Part shown: positions 40,201-47,544 of the stretch, in pieces
Position numbering within the stretch: position 1 is the first letter of the stretch
Layout: every line of letters starts with the position of its first letter
Assembly: GCF_900142015.1 (NCBI RefSeq)
Contig: NZ_FQZN01000005.1
Coordinates: 124,001 to 188,000 of the forward strand
Origin: Bacteroides stercorirosoris
Lineage (GTDB): Bacteria; Bacteroidota; Bacteroidia; Bacteroidales; Bacteroidaceae
Length of the DNA: 64,000 bases
Direction of reading: 5' to 3'
Notes under the pieces: model-generated
The model's input: only the letters and a program-made list of their open reading frames with translations
Told to the model about the DNA's origin: nothing
Database searches by the model: none
Translations under genes and position numbers: made by a program

Positions 40201-42848
40201 CTACCCACATACAGGCTGACGGGATGCCCGTCATTAAACTCTGTCCCGTCCTGATAGAACCACTCCGGTGAATGTACCGGCAGGTGACGGTCTGCCAACG
40301 AAAAGAGAATGAAATCCTGCCGTGCCGTGCAGGTTCTTCCCTGCCCGTCGAGGGCTGACACTTCCATAGTGTAACGTCCCGGAGTAAGGGCCAGTATATC
40401 GTCCGGAACAAAAGACCGGCGGGTTTCTACTGTACGGCGGCATACCTCATTGCCTTTGTTTCCTTTTTCGTCCAAAGCATACACCACGCAAGTGGCTTGA
40501 AGCGTCACGGGCTGCCGGCTTAGATTCATAGCCAGCACCTGTATGGACTCCCGTTTCTCGCGAGCCACCTTTGGGCGCAGACCTTTAATCTGCAAGGCTA
40601 CGGACTGTTGCCCTACCGGTAACGACAAAGTACCGCTTTCCACCTCTCCGGTCAGGTTGATGACCTCAGCCGTTATTTTATAGGTGTAGTAACGCCCCGG
40701 TCGGTCGGGCTTGAAATCATCCGGTTTGCGCAGAAAGACCGGGAAGCGGAAGTTACCGGCTGCATCAGTCTGCACTTCACCTACTGCCAGAACAGTTTCA
40801 TGGTCCGAAATCCTCCAGAATTCATTCTCCGAACGGGTGAGTTTATAATTGAGTCTGCACAGTCCTACCGGAACGCCTGCAAATGTTTTTGCTTCGCCGC
40901 TAACTAATACGGTATCTCCCACGTTATAAGTGGCCTGATAAGGATGGAAGACTACATCAAACGTCGGACGCTTGTATTCATCCACACGGATATAACGGTT
41001 TTCACCGCTTTCTACCGACAGTTCAAACTCTCCCGGAAGAAGTGTTTCGGGAAGCACGAAGTCACCGTAAAAAGCCCCGAATTCGTCTGTAGCAAGAGAT
41101 AGTTTGCCAATCTCCTGCCGGTTGGCATCCCGCAGCACCACATCCTTGCGGACTCTTGAGAAGATGCGTATCGAATCACCCGATTGCTCATACGCTATTC
41201 CCGAAACATGCACCACCTGTCCGGGACGGTATAAAGCCCGGTCGGTGAAGAGGGAGACATGCTTTTCCCACTTCCGGGAGGCGGGCGCATTATATCCCCC
41301 AACCGAGAAACCGGCATAGCTGATTTCCATATAATCGGCACCCGGCTTACGGACGTTTATCCCCAGCCAGTTTCTTTCATCGGGCGGGGTAAGGGTAACA
41401 GTTCCTTTGCTATCTGCAGGGTATGCTTTGACCAAACGATAACCTTCTCTCTGCGACACACGGTAATAAGCTACTTCCGTGCCTGCCACCGGATGTCCCG
41501 TCAGGCGGTCGATAATATTGATTTCCTGTTTTCCGCCGGGCAATCCCAAGAATATGGCTTGCAGGGAGGAAGCATAAGCTTTTCCGTATGCTGTATACTT
41601 GCGATGGCCGTCGGGAATAGATTTTAATATGTAAATGCCTTCGGTGGGAAACTTATAACGCAGCAAGGTATCTGTTTCCATATAATCCGGGGTGGCTGCC
41701 AGTTGGTAATGACGGGTGCCGACCAATTTGCCGTATCGACTTACGGTGGAAGCTGTTATTTCCTCTTTCAGAATATTACTTGTGACGGGCAGATTCATCC
41801 GGTAAAGTTCTATGGTCAGCCCGGTCAGATTGCGATATTTTACTTTCAAATCCACTTCCCTTGCCGGATAGGCAAAGGGGATTTCTACCACCAGACGGGG
41901 AGTGAGCACTTCTGCCACTTGTTCCTTCAGATCATTGACAGAGGGTGATTGGGGGTATTTTTCAAGTCCGGTTTGGGCGGCATGCAGTTTGGCGGTATAA
42001 TCCTGCATTCTGTCGTAGCGCTCTGCCAGTTGGCAATATACCTCTCCGCAAAGCGGGGAAGCGGAGAACTCTTCGGCCCATTGTTTCAGGAGGGTTATTA
42101 CTTGTTCGTCGGTCAGCCTCAGATTTTCATTTACACCGCCGCGACTGATGTCATTCTCTTGGTAATTCAGTTTATCGAGCATTAGCAATAGGCGGGCATC
42201 CGTCATGCCTTGCTGTTGGTAAAAGTCAATCAGCCCGTCATAAATAGACAATATTTCGGTTTGTATTTTCTCGGCTAACACGGGATTGACAATGAAATAA
42301 CCACTCAGCCGCGAGATGGCCTGCCGGGCAAGCAACTGATACATATTGTCGCCGCAATACTTCCCGCTCAGCTCTTTGCTGACAGTCATCGGGCGGTAAT
42401 CCGCAGCGGACTTCCGGGAAAGCAGGTCTTTATCTTGCAGTGAAAGGCGGAAATAAGCAATGGCAGCGTCTATGGCAGCCCCATCCCTCTTGCCGGTACC
42501 AAAGGTGTAGTATCCCAGCAGATGATTCAGTATAGCTTTATACACCGGGTCTTTTTCTTCCGCCACCCAGGTTTTCAGTCCGGATAATTCACGGTCCAGA
42601 CTATCGGGGGTGATGTCGATAGATAAGGATGCCTTTGTCAGATGGGCTTTCATCATCTGGGGCATGTTCTTTTCCTGTTTGGCGTGCTCGTAAATCTTTT
42701 GCACTTCTTTGATTGCAGATTCAGGTAACTTCTTTTGTTCCAGAGCTTCAACCTGTTTCCACATTTGTTCGTACGACTGAGCGGAAACCCGAAGCGGCAG
42801 GCAGATAAGAATGCTTATGATGCCAGCCCAATAAAACATATTTTTCAT
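37221..42848 (-). CDS. Alpha-2-macroglobulin family protein without thioester
   Basis: This 1875-residue secreted protein has a signal peptide (MKNMFYWAG to VSAQ). A helical N-terminal region is followed by macroglobulin beta domains (MG2: TDRALYRPGQVVHVSG), a bait-like segment, the A2M domain (PESLTEWKFMGLAHTRGMDYG) and an alpha/alpha barrel (LPDGSWSWYKG) plus receptor-type C terminus. In thioester-containing members, the barrel starts with a CxEQ motif. Here the equivalent region reads NPLNEDALSW, so covalent trapping is not expected and it probably acts as a scaffold or protease-binding protein. The ATG at 42848 is used because the frame from 42983 precedes it with 45 residues lacking a signal peptide. 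It diverges from the S41 peptidase gene. Confidence 0.9.
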   Translation of the reverse strand: MKNMFYWAGIISILICLPLRVSAQSYEQMWKQVEALEQKKLPESAIKEVQKIYEHAKQEKNMPQMMKAHLTKASLSIDITPDSLDRELSGLKTWVAEEKDPVYKAILNHLLGYYTFGTGKRDGAAIDAAIAYFRLSLQDKDLLSRKSAADYRPMTVSKELSGKYCGDNMYQLLARQAISRLSGYFIVNPVLAEKIQTEILSIYDGLIDFYQQQGMTDARLLLMLDKLNYQENDISRGGVNENLRLTDEQVITLLKQWAEEFSASPLCGEVYCQLAERYDRMQDYTAKLHAAQTGLEKYPQSPSVNDLKEQVAEVLTPRLVVEIPFAYPAREVDLKVKYRNLTGLTIELYRMNLPVTSNILKEEITASTVSRYGKLVGTRHYQLAATPDYMETDTLLRYKFPTEGIYILKSIPDGHRKYTAYGKAYASSLQAIFLGLPGGKQEINIIDRLTGHPVAGTEVAYYRVSQREGYRLVKAYPADSKGTVTLTPPDERNWLGINVRKPGADYMEISYAGFSVGGYNAPASRKWEKHVSLFTDRALYRPGQVVHVSGIAYEQSGDSIRIFSRVRKDVVLRDANRQEIGKLSLATDEFGAFYGDFVLPETLLPGEFELSVESGENRYIRVDEYKRPTFDVVFHPYQATYNVGDTVLVSGEAKTFAGVPVGLCRLNYKLTRSENEFWRISDHETVLAVGEVQTDAAGNFRFPVFLRKPDDFKPDRPGRYYTYKITAEVINLTGEVESGTLSLPVGQQSVALQIKGLRPKVAREKRESIQVLAMNLSRQPVTLQATCVVYALDEKGNKGNEVCRRTVETRRSFVPDDILALTPGRYTMEVSALDGQGRTCTARQDFILFSLADRHLPVHSPEWFYQDGTEFNDGHPVSLYVGSSEKDVYLLYDVFCGDKRIESKRMVLNNEIRQFTYPYKPEYGDGITVNFAFMRESKLYTKQVQIARPRPDKSLQLKWITFRDKLQPGGKEEWQLQITHPDKKAADAQLLATLYDASLDKLYVNDWAFNLNFPRSTPGVRANLIFSGHFIWMYSNFPYAGSTLRGLRWWDVYSTLNAPFWRVPHPENGFRVKQDSRMMKPAAISLDAETLSDDGFEVEDGSSIEAVFECSDAVALDDGSPYVPLRQNFAETAFFYPALRTDRNGVVSLSFTLPESLTEWKFMGLAHTRGMDYGQITARAKAVKPFMVQPNMPRFIRVNDKPVISTGIINLSEENIRGTARMELVDPQTNRILSTREHEFSAAAGATVSVSFDLETPDEATVWICRIIAEGGNFSDGEQHYLPVLSDKQWVTEAIPVQLNGAESKSVALDGLFNDGSKTATDKRLTVELTANPDWYAIQALPVIGNPLNEDALSWAGAYYANSLSTTIINTHPRIRQVFESWKAQGGSSSGNLSDKEDLKDLLLKETPWLADALNETEQKRSIALLFDLNTMGNRNQVAASRLETLQLPDGSWSWYKGMSGNRYVTTRIVEMLARLRTMGASVAPLQGMYEKAVNYLHTQWLDEYRQMKESEKKGDKDRLPGEQSLHYLYICALDAQVAKRADKTAYSYMIGKLEAAPPADAIYDRALIATLLHKAGKTTKANELARSILEYSVATSGMGRYFDTPKARYPRNSYRIPTQVAAIEALSDILKEPLAVAEMKQWLLKQKQVQAWNNPVATADAVYAFLGRDDNQLAESSAMKAEISGTEVVTPDDALGYARRSFSGDEAETRQIEVAHTGAGIGWGAVYAQYLEDMDQLQSAKGNGLKITRTYYRDGKEVSSKTDLHVGDELTVRLTVKADRDMDFIQIKDTRAACMEPKEALSGYRHSDAIGYYQVMRDASAEFFIDKLRKGIVQIEYKVYIDRPGTYQTGIATVQSAYAPEFAGHTKSLSVTVR

Positions 42849-42962
42849 CTGTGTTTTGATTAATGTCCGACAATTAACAGGTTCATTCACAAAGATATAT
42901 TTTTTATCCATAGGGTAGCGAGGCTGTTCAGACTTAATAACATAACAAATGCCAATAACATG

Positions 42963-42982
42963 TGTCCGCATAAAAGCGAACA
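42963..42982. promoter_or_regulatory. TGTCCG-N8-CGAACA dyad between macroglobulin and S41 genes
   Basis: It has the same dyad as in front of the DUF3836 genes. On the plus strand, a sequence with -12 TTTGCA and correct GG-N10-GC spacing (GG at 43029) lies 47 bp away toward the S41 gene, so that gene may be the target. The rest of the 334-bp gap shows no gene. Confidence 0.6.
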
Positions 42983-43105
42983 AAGAAATTTACTACAGTC
43001 TCAATGAAGGAATACTCGTTTTATTTCCGGAGAATGATTTGCATAATGTATAATATAATAAGATAGAAAAGGTTATCTGTGTTTCAACATATAGAAGCAA
43101 AAGGT

Positions 43106-43113
43106 TACCTTTG
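43106..43113 (+). promoter_or_regulatory. -7 box of the S41 peptidase gene
   Basis: TACCTTTG fits the Bacteroides consensus and lies 69 bp before the ATG at 43183. Confidence 0.55.
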
Positions 43114-43182
43114 CAGCACAAAAGAGCCATAAATAAGAGTTCTAAAGAAACAACCGATATGTATAACAAAATTCTATAGAGT

Positions 43183-44430
43183 ATGAAACATTTAAAAATT
43201 GCATTTATCGTAATAGCCGTATGCGCCGTTGCCTGGTGCGGATTACGCATTTATGCCAAGCATTTTTACAACAAAGAACCTCAAGCGGAGTATTTCTATC
43301 TTTCGGAAATACCTGTGAAACCTTCGCAGTTTGAGGCTGATTTTGAGGAGATACACCAGATAGTAATGGAAAACTATTCACTATACCAAGCCAAACATCT
43401 GAATATGGATTCATTATACCAGACATACATTACCCGTGTCCGCCAGGCACAAACCACCACAGACTATGGATTGGCAGTACAAGAGTACATTTCCGCCTTA
43501 CAGTGCAGTCATGCCATTTCCTGCTTCAGGACGTACACGGCGAGACAATTTCCGGTCCTCATACAAGATTCCTTATACATCAACAAGCCCAATGCCTATC
43601 TGACACAATACGGATTCAAGGATAAAGACTGCATCATAGCCATCAATGAAGTTCCTTATAAAGAGTGGATTAATCAGTACGAAAAATATGCCGAGGCATC
43701 TACTGACGCATGGAGGCATCTGAAATCAGCCCGTTACGCATTCACCAGCTATGCCGACACCCTCCGAGACTATACGTTACTGAGAAAGGGCGATACACTG
43801 ACAATCTCTTTACCCTTGAAACGAAGAGACTACTTCTCTGATGAAAAAGAGGTAACCGTAGAAACCAGAGTTTTGCAAGACAGCATCGGCTATCTGGCCA
43901 TCAACACCATGATGTCCCCCGTGCTGGAAGATTTCAAAACAGCCTATCCTCAAATAAAAGACCTTCCCTATCTCATTATAGACATCCGCCAAAACGGAGG
44001 AGGCAACAGCGGCAACGGGCGGGATATTTGCAAATATTTTATCCGGAAAGAGCAACCGCATTGCGTCAGCAGGCAACAGATAATGCAACCCGAAGCAGAT
44101 GCTTATAAAGGGAAAATCTATCTGCTGACCGGCACTTTCACCTGCTCTGCCGCCGAAAGTTTCACAATAGATATGAAAGAAAGCGGAAACGTAACACTTG
44201 TCGGTGAAGCCACTGGAGGAGACACCGGCAATGGTCCCCGCACATTCAGAACAAAACACGGTACTTATTTGCGAATACCCACCCGTCAACCGGATTTATC
44301 ACCAAAAGGATTTCCTATGGAAGGGATGGGAATTCCTCCCCATCATCAAGTATCACAAACAATTGCCGACTTCATGAACGATGAAGACACCGCTTTGAAA
44401 TATACCTGCGGGCTTATAACCAAAAGATAA
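43183..44430 (+). CDS. S41 family peptidase (tail-specific protease-like)
   Basis: This 415-residue protein has an N-terminal hydrophobic segment (residues 5-22), probably an uncleaved anchor or a signal peptide. The S41 domain (about 235-400) has [25 protein letters not shown] and the nucleophile Ser322 in [10 protein letters not shown], followed by [13 protein letters not shown]41 enzymes cut periplasmic or surface proteins, often near the C terminus. A PDZ-like region ([17 protein letters not shown]) is present. It is divergent from a macroglobulin-type protein, a possible protease partner or inhibitor, and shares a regulatory dyad with it. Confidence 0.9.
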   Translation: MKHLKIAFIVIAVCAVAWCGLRIYAKHFYNKEPQAEYFYLSEIPVKPSQFEADFEEIHQIVMENYSLYQAKHLNMDSLYQTYITRVRQAQTTTDYGLAVQEYISALQCSHAISCFRTYTARQFPVLIQDSLYINKPNAYLTQYGFKDKDCIIAINEVPYKEWINQYEKYAEASTDAWRHLKSARYAFTSYADTLRDYTLLRKGDTLTISLPLKRRDYFSDEKEVTVETRVLQDSIGYLAINTMMSPVLEDFKTAYPQIKDLPYLIIDIRQNGGGNSGNGRDICKYFIRKEQPHCVSRQQIMQPEADAYKGKIYLLTGTFTCSAAESFTIDMKESGNVTLVGEATGGDTGNGPRTFRTKHGTYLRIPTRQPDLSPKGFPMEGMGIPPHHQVSQTIADFMNDEDTALKYTCGLITKR

Positions 44431-44478
44431 GCTTCTTTCTCTATACAGATAGTGGAGGAGCATAGTGAAAAATAACAA

Positions 44479-44520
44479 AAAGCCGGATATCCGAGAAATA
44501 CATTCTCCGTATCCGGCTTT
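44479..44520. terminator. Bidirectional terminator between S41 and DUF3836 genes
   Basis: AAAGCCGGATA pairs with TATCCGGCTTT around an inner extension. It stands between the convergent ends of the S41 and DUF3836 genes. Confidence 0.8.
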
Positions 44521-44537
44521 CAATAGTGCTTGTATAC

Positions 44538-44963
44538 TTATTTTGTACTTGCCAGCATCAAAGTCGCATTGGTATCGTTCAATTCGTAAACACTTTTTTG
44601 GATGTTGCTGTCGTAAGCGTTGCTCTTGGAGTTCCAACGGGCGTAGTTCACTTCTATTTCATTATTGCTATATTCCATATTCATTTTGAAGTAAGGAACC
44701 CAAGCTTCTTTTACGCTGTCCCATTTGGAAGCTTCCTTGCTGGTTACGCGATTTTCGTTATCGTAAGTATACGTGTAACGGAGGTGGCGGAACAGACGTC
44801 CGTCTTCGTTCTTGAAGATAGTCTTCGCGGTCATCAGTTCACCGGTCATCTCTTCGTTCTTTACGTACTGGGTAGGATTGCTTGCACTTGCAGAGAAGTT
44901 CATTACACTTGCCATAACTACTACCATCATTACCACTGCTTTAGAAATTAAGTTCGTTTTCAT
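44538..44963 (-). CDS. DUF3836 family secreted protein, sigma-54-type copy 3
   Basis: This 141-residue protein is nearly identical to the one at 33744, with the same signal peptide, RYTYTYDNENRVTSKE block, KWDSVKEAWVPYFKM block and LMLASTK end. Differences are few, for example Arg for His in the FRHLRYTYT block. The start at 44963 follows the paralog. Its sigma-54-like promoter (45040-45055) has the best -24 of the three copies (TGGCACG). It diverges from a sigma factor gene with a shared upstream dyad. High identity and a similar flank suggest recent duplication within this region. Function is unknown. Confidence 0.9.
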   Translation of the reverse strand: MKTNLISKAVVMMVVVMASVMNFSASASNPTQYVKNEEMTGELMTAKTIFKNEDGRLFRHLRYTYTYDNENRVTSKEASKWDSVKEAWVPYFKMNMEYSNNEIEVNYARWNSKSNAYDSNIQKSVYELNDTNATLMLASTK

Positions 44964-45039
44964 AATCGTTATTTTTTTATTGTTATTACTTCTTGGTTTT
45001 TGAAGGGAAGTCTTTGTCAACCGCCTTCGACAATATATA

Positions 45040-45055
45040 GTCAATTGCCGTGCCA
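45040..45055 (-). promoter_or_regulatory. Sigma-54-like promoter of DUF3836 copy 3
   Basis: The minus strand reads TGGCACGGCAATTGAC, a complete -24 element with a near-consensus -12. Confidence 0.65.
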
Positions 45056-45110
45056 AAACAATAAAACATTGATTATCAGCGGATATTCATTTTCAGAGAG
45101 TGTTCATAAA

Positions 45111-45138
45111 CGGACAGGTGTCCGCACAAAAGCGAACA
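45111..45138. promoter_or_regulatory. TGTCCG/CGGACA upstream activator site, copy 3
   Basis: CGGACA, TGTCCG and CGAACA half-sites have the same layout as at 34317. The site lies between the divergent DUF3836 and sigma factor genes. Confidence 0.7.
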
Positions 45139-45184
45139 GAACAAGAATAAAAAGCGCAGGAAGAGCAGGATAAAACAAATTAGT

Positions 45185-45192
45185 TACATTTG
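45185..45192 (+). promoter_or_regulatory. -7 box of the sigma factor gene
   Basis: TACATTTG fits TAnnTTTG and lies 29 bp before the ATG at 45222. Confidence 0.55.
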
Positions 45193-45221
45193 CAAACTCA
45201 ACATAGCCCAATACTTAGAAT

Positions 45222-45902
45222 ATGCAACCGGACTTAAAGGAAATCGTAGAACAATATGGCGTCATGGTATCTTCCATAGCACACCGCATGATACAAAACA
45301 AGGAAATCGCTAAAGAAGCGGCTCAGGAAGTCTGGTACGAAATCATCAAAAGCATAGACTCGTTCAACGGGGAATCCGGGTTATCGACATGGATATACAC
45401 AATATGCAAACGCACCATACTGCGATATGCCCGGAACGAAAGAATAGCCACAATGAATGAGTTGAGAGAATTTCGCGAACTTCCTGCCATTGATTATAAC
45501 GGGCAGGACCGGAACGAACAGGAATGGATAAAAGCATGCTGCGACTGGTGTCTGACAGCCCAGAACCATTGCCTGACGAACGATGCCCGGCTGATATTCA
45601 TATTCAAAATAAACCTCAACCTGCCGTACAAGCAAATCAGTGAAATCATGGGCATGACGGAAGAGAGCGTCCGTCAGATTTCCTCCCGTTCCATCCGGAA
45701 GATTACTCATTTTATGAATGACACCTGTCCACTATACAACCCGCAGGGAACCTGCAAATGCCGGATATGCAAGCAAGTCACCTCGCTCAATCTGGAGAAA
45801 GAATATACCGCCATAAAGAAGATTATCCGCCTCGTCGACGTTTACCAACGGCTCGAAAAGGAACTTCCCAGAAAGAACTACTGGGAAAAATTTATTCCCT
45901 GA
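45222..45902 (+). CDS. ECF-type RNA polymerase sigma factor with Cys cluster
   Basis: This 226-residue protein has a region-2-like N terminus (AHRMIQNKEIAKEAAQEVWYEI, GLSTWIYTICKRTI) and a region-4-like helix-turn-helix (LPYKQISEIMGMTEESVRQISSR). It continues with a C-terminal Cys group (CPLYNPQGTCKCRIC) that could bind a metal or sense redox. It is longer than most ECF factors (about 170-190 residues) because of this tail. No anti-sigma gene is adjacent, so the tail may control activity. It shares its upstream region with a DUF3836 gene and could belong to the same response. Confidence 0.85.
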   Translation: MQPDLKEIVEQYGVMVSSIAHRMIQNKEIAKEAAQEVWYEIIKSIDSFNGESGLSTWIYTICKRTILRYARNERIATMNELREFRELPAIDYNGQDRNEQEWIKACCDWCLTAQNHCLTNDARLIFIFKINLNLPYKQISEIMGMTEESVRQISSRSIRKITHFMNDTCPLYNPQGTCKCRICKQVTSLNLEKEYTAIKKIIRLVDVYQRLEKELPRKNYWEKFIP

Positions 45903-45987
45903 GCTGTCACAGAATGGAAAGCTTGCTCACTAACTACTATGTAACTTGTTGACGGAATTGGTTTATATCTGATAAGTAATGAGTTTT

Positions 45988-46076
45988 CACCACAGAGTAA
46001 CACAGAGTCTCACGGAGTTCCATTCTTTTGATTTCAAATTGATTAAACTCTGTGAGACTCTGTGTCCTCTGTGGTG
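45988..46076. repeat. Palindromic intergenic repeat (CACAGAG type), 89 bp
   Basis: CACCACAGAGTAACACAGAG pairs with CTCTGTGTCCTCTGTGGTG. The arms are built from three roughly 10-bp CACAGAGT units and are related to the repeats at 7367, 28827 and 57311. Confidence 0.8.
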
Positions 46077-46120
46077 AAAAGAATCATAACTGAAAAGACA
46101 TGAAGCAAATGATAAGCGAT

Positions 46121-46284
46121 ACTATCTCCATTCTCCTCCTCCTGGGAGGAGGAGTACCCGTAGGGGGAGGTGGTAGGTAAAACAATAAAATACCTATTAA
46201 TAAGAACATTAAGGACTTCTTTGCTCACCTACCACCCCGCCCTTTGGGCACCCCTCCTCCAACTGGAGGAGGGGAATTGAAATA
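46121..46284. repeat. Palindromic intergenic repeat (CCTCCTCC type), 164 bp
   Basis: The outer arms (CTATCTCCATTCTCCTCCTCC and its partner ending GGAGGAGGGGAATTGAAATA) and the inner GGAGGTGGTAGGT / ACCTACCACC arms form a branched hairpin. It follows the CACAGAG repeat and precedes the DinB gene. No coding potential is seen in the 45.9-46.3 kb gap. Confidence 0.8.
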
Positions 46285-46361
46285 GTCCATTTGATTCAAA
46301 ACCGTTACAGAAACGAATTAACTCCGCCAACGGTACTATGTATAACTTAAATAAACTAATT

Positions 46362-46880
46362 ATGAGCAAGATTGATTTTTTAAAAGAACAGATTATTGAA
46401 TCGCGGAATTTCGTGAATCGTTTAGTATCGGAACTTCCTGAAAACCTATGGTACACCATCCCCGAAGGCACTGACTCCAACTTCGCATGGCAAATCGGAC
46501 ATCTGATTATCAGTCAGAACTTTCATGCCATCGTCTGCATCACCGGAAGGAATGAAACCGTCAGCAAACTTATTCCGGTAATTGATTACGTGAAGGTTTT
46601 CAATGGAATGGGTACATTGCATCGCTCCGCCGAAAAGAATTTAATTCCTGTAGCAGAGCTAAAAAAACAACTGGATGCTGTTCATGAGATATGTATCAGC
46701 AGCCTGTCCCGCCTGGACGACCGTATTCTATCAGAAGATTTAGAGCCTATTCCCTTCAAACATCCGGTTGCCAATAATAAGTATGAAGCCCTTGCCTGGT
46801 GCTTCAAGCATGAGATGTGGCACAGTGCCGAGATGGAAGCGATAAAACAGGCATTGGGGCATCCTATCAAATGGATGTAA
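46362..46880 (+). CDS. DinB family protein
   Basis: This 172-residue cytoplasmic protein has the DinB four-helix-bundle pattern. The metal-binding His residues are expected from FAWQIGHLI, the HRSAEKN region and the C-terminal FKHEMWHSAEME. Family members are metal-binding, some acting as thiol-dependent transferases or damage-inducible proteins; the exact reaction here is unknown. The start at 46362 (MSKIDFL) is preferred over 46338. It is convergent with the acetyltransferase gene, separated by only 6 bp. Confidence 0.85.
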   Translation: MSKIDFLKEQIIESRNFVNRLVSELPENLWYTIPEGTDSNFAWQIGHLIISQNFHAIVCITGRNETVSKLIPVIDYVKVFNGMGTLHRSAEKNLIPVAELKKQLDAVHEICISSLSRLDDRILSEDLEPIPFKHPVANNKYEALAWCFKHEMWHSAEMEAIKQALGHPIKWM

Positions 46881-46886
46881 ACATAC

Positions 46887-47417
46887 TCAATCAACCAATG
46901 TCTCTTTCAATAATTCAAAATAGTGCGCATCACAAAATGCATCATTCTTATAAATGGATTTATGCATGATACCTATTTTGTTGAATCCGGCCTTTTCTAA
47001 TACACGCATTGAAGGAAGATTATATTCGAATACAAAAGCAAACACTCTGATTATAGGAGTATGCGCAAAATAGTAACGGATGGCTTCTTTCAATGCGTCA
47101 GTAACAATACCCTGCCCCCAATATGGTTCACCGATAAGATAGCCTACTTCAGCATTGAAGCGCTGCACATCACTTTCGGGCATGAAGCCGATATTGCCTA
47201 CAGCTTTTCCATTCACTTCAATACAAAAATCATGAATACCTTCTTTCTTGCCGATAATTTCCAGTATAGCCTGTGCATTTTCTAACTTATAAGGATGCGG
47301 AAGGGCATCCCGGCAATTATCCCATACCTTTTTGTTATTGAGTTGAACCGCTAATGACTCGGCATCAGATGCCTCCCAGGTACGAAGGATATAATTTTCT
47401 TTTTGAGCAATAATCAT
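46887..47417 (-). CDS. GNAT family acetyltransferase (RimJ/RimL-like)
   Basis: This 176-residue protein has the RimJ/RimL-like GNAT fold: YILRTWEASDAESLA at the N terminus, acyl-CoA-binding region IGEPYWGQGIVTDALKEAI, and NLPSMRVLEKAGFNKIG. It should transfer an acetyl group to an N-terminal amine, amino sugar or small molecule. The substrate is not predictable. It is a single gene with a normal length. Confidence 0.9.
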   Translation of the reverse strand: MIIAQKENYILRTWEASDAESLAVQLNNKKVWDNCRDALPHPYKLENAQAILEIIGKKEGIHDFCIEVNGKAVGNIGFMPESDVQRFNAEVGYLIGEPYWGQGIVTDALKEAIRYYFAHTPIIRVFAFVFEYNLPSMRVLEKAGFNKIGIMHKSIYKNDAFCDAHYFELLKETLVD

Positions 47418-47544
47418 AATTGTATTGTTTTATTTCATCATCTGCAAAGTAAGCATAATGCCCTTACAGTTCCTAAAGATTCTCATAAAACCTCTGATAA
47501 CTCAAGGATATTTTACAGACAAAAGCCAGAGAGCCTTTCAGCCT

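Noticed and set aside
42941-42954. Sigma-54-like promoter for the macroglobulin gene
   Set aside because: TGGCA is present but the -12 part is poor, and the dyad would be only about 9 bp away. A TATCTTTG box closer to the start codon is more likely.
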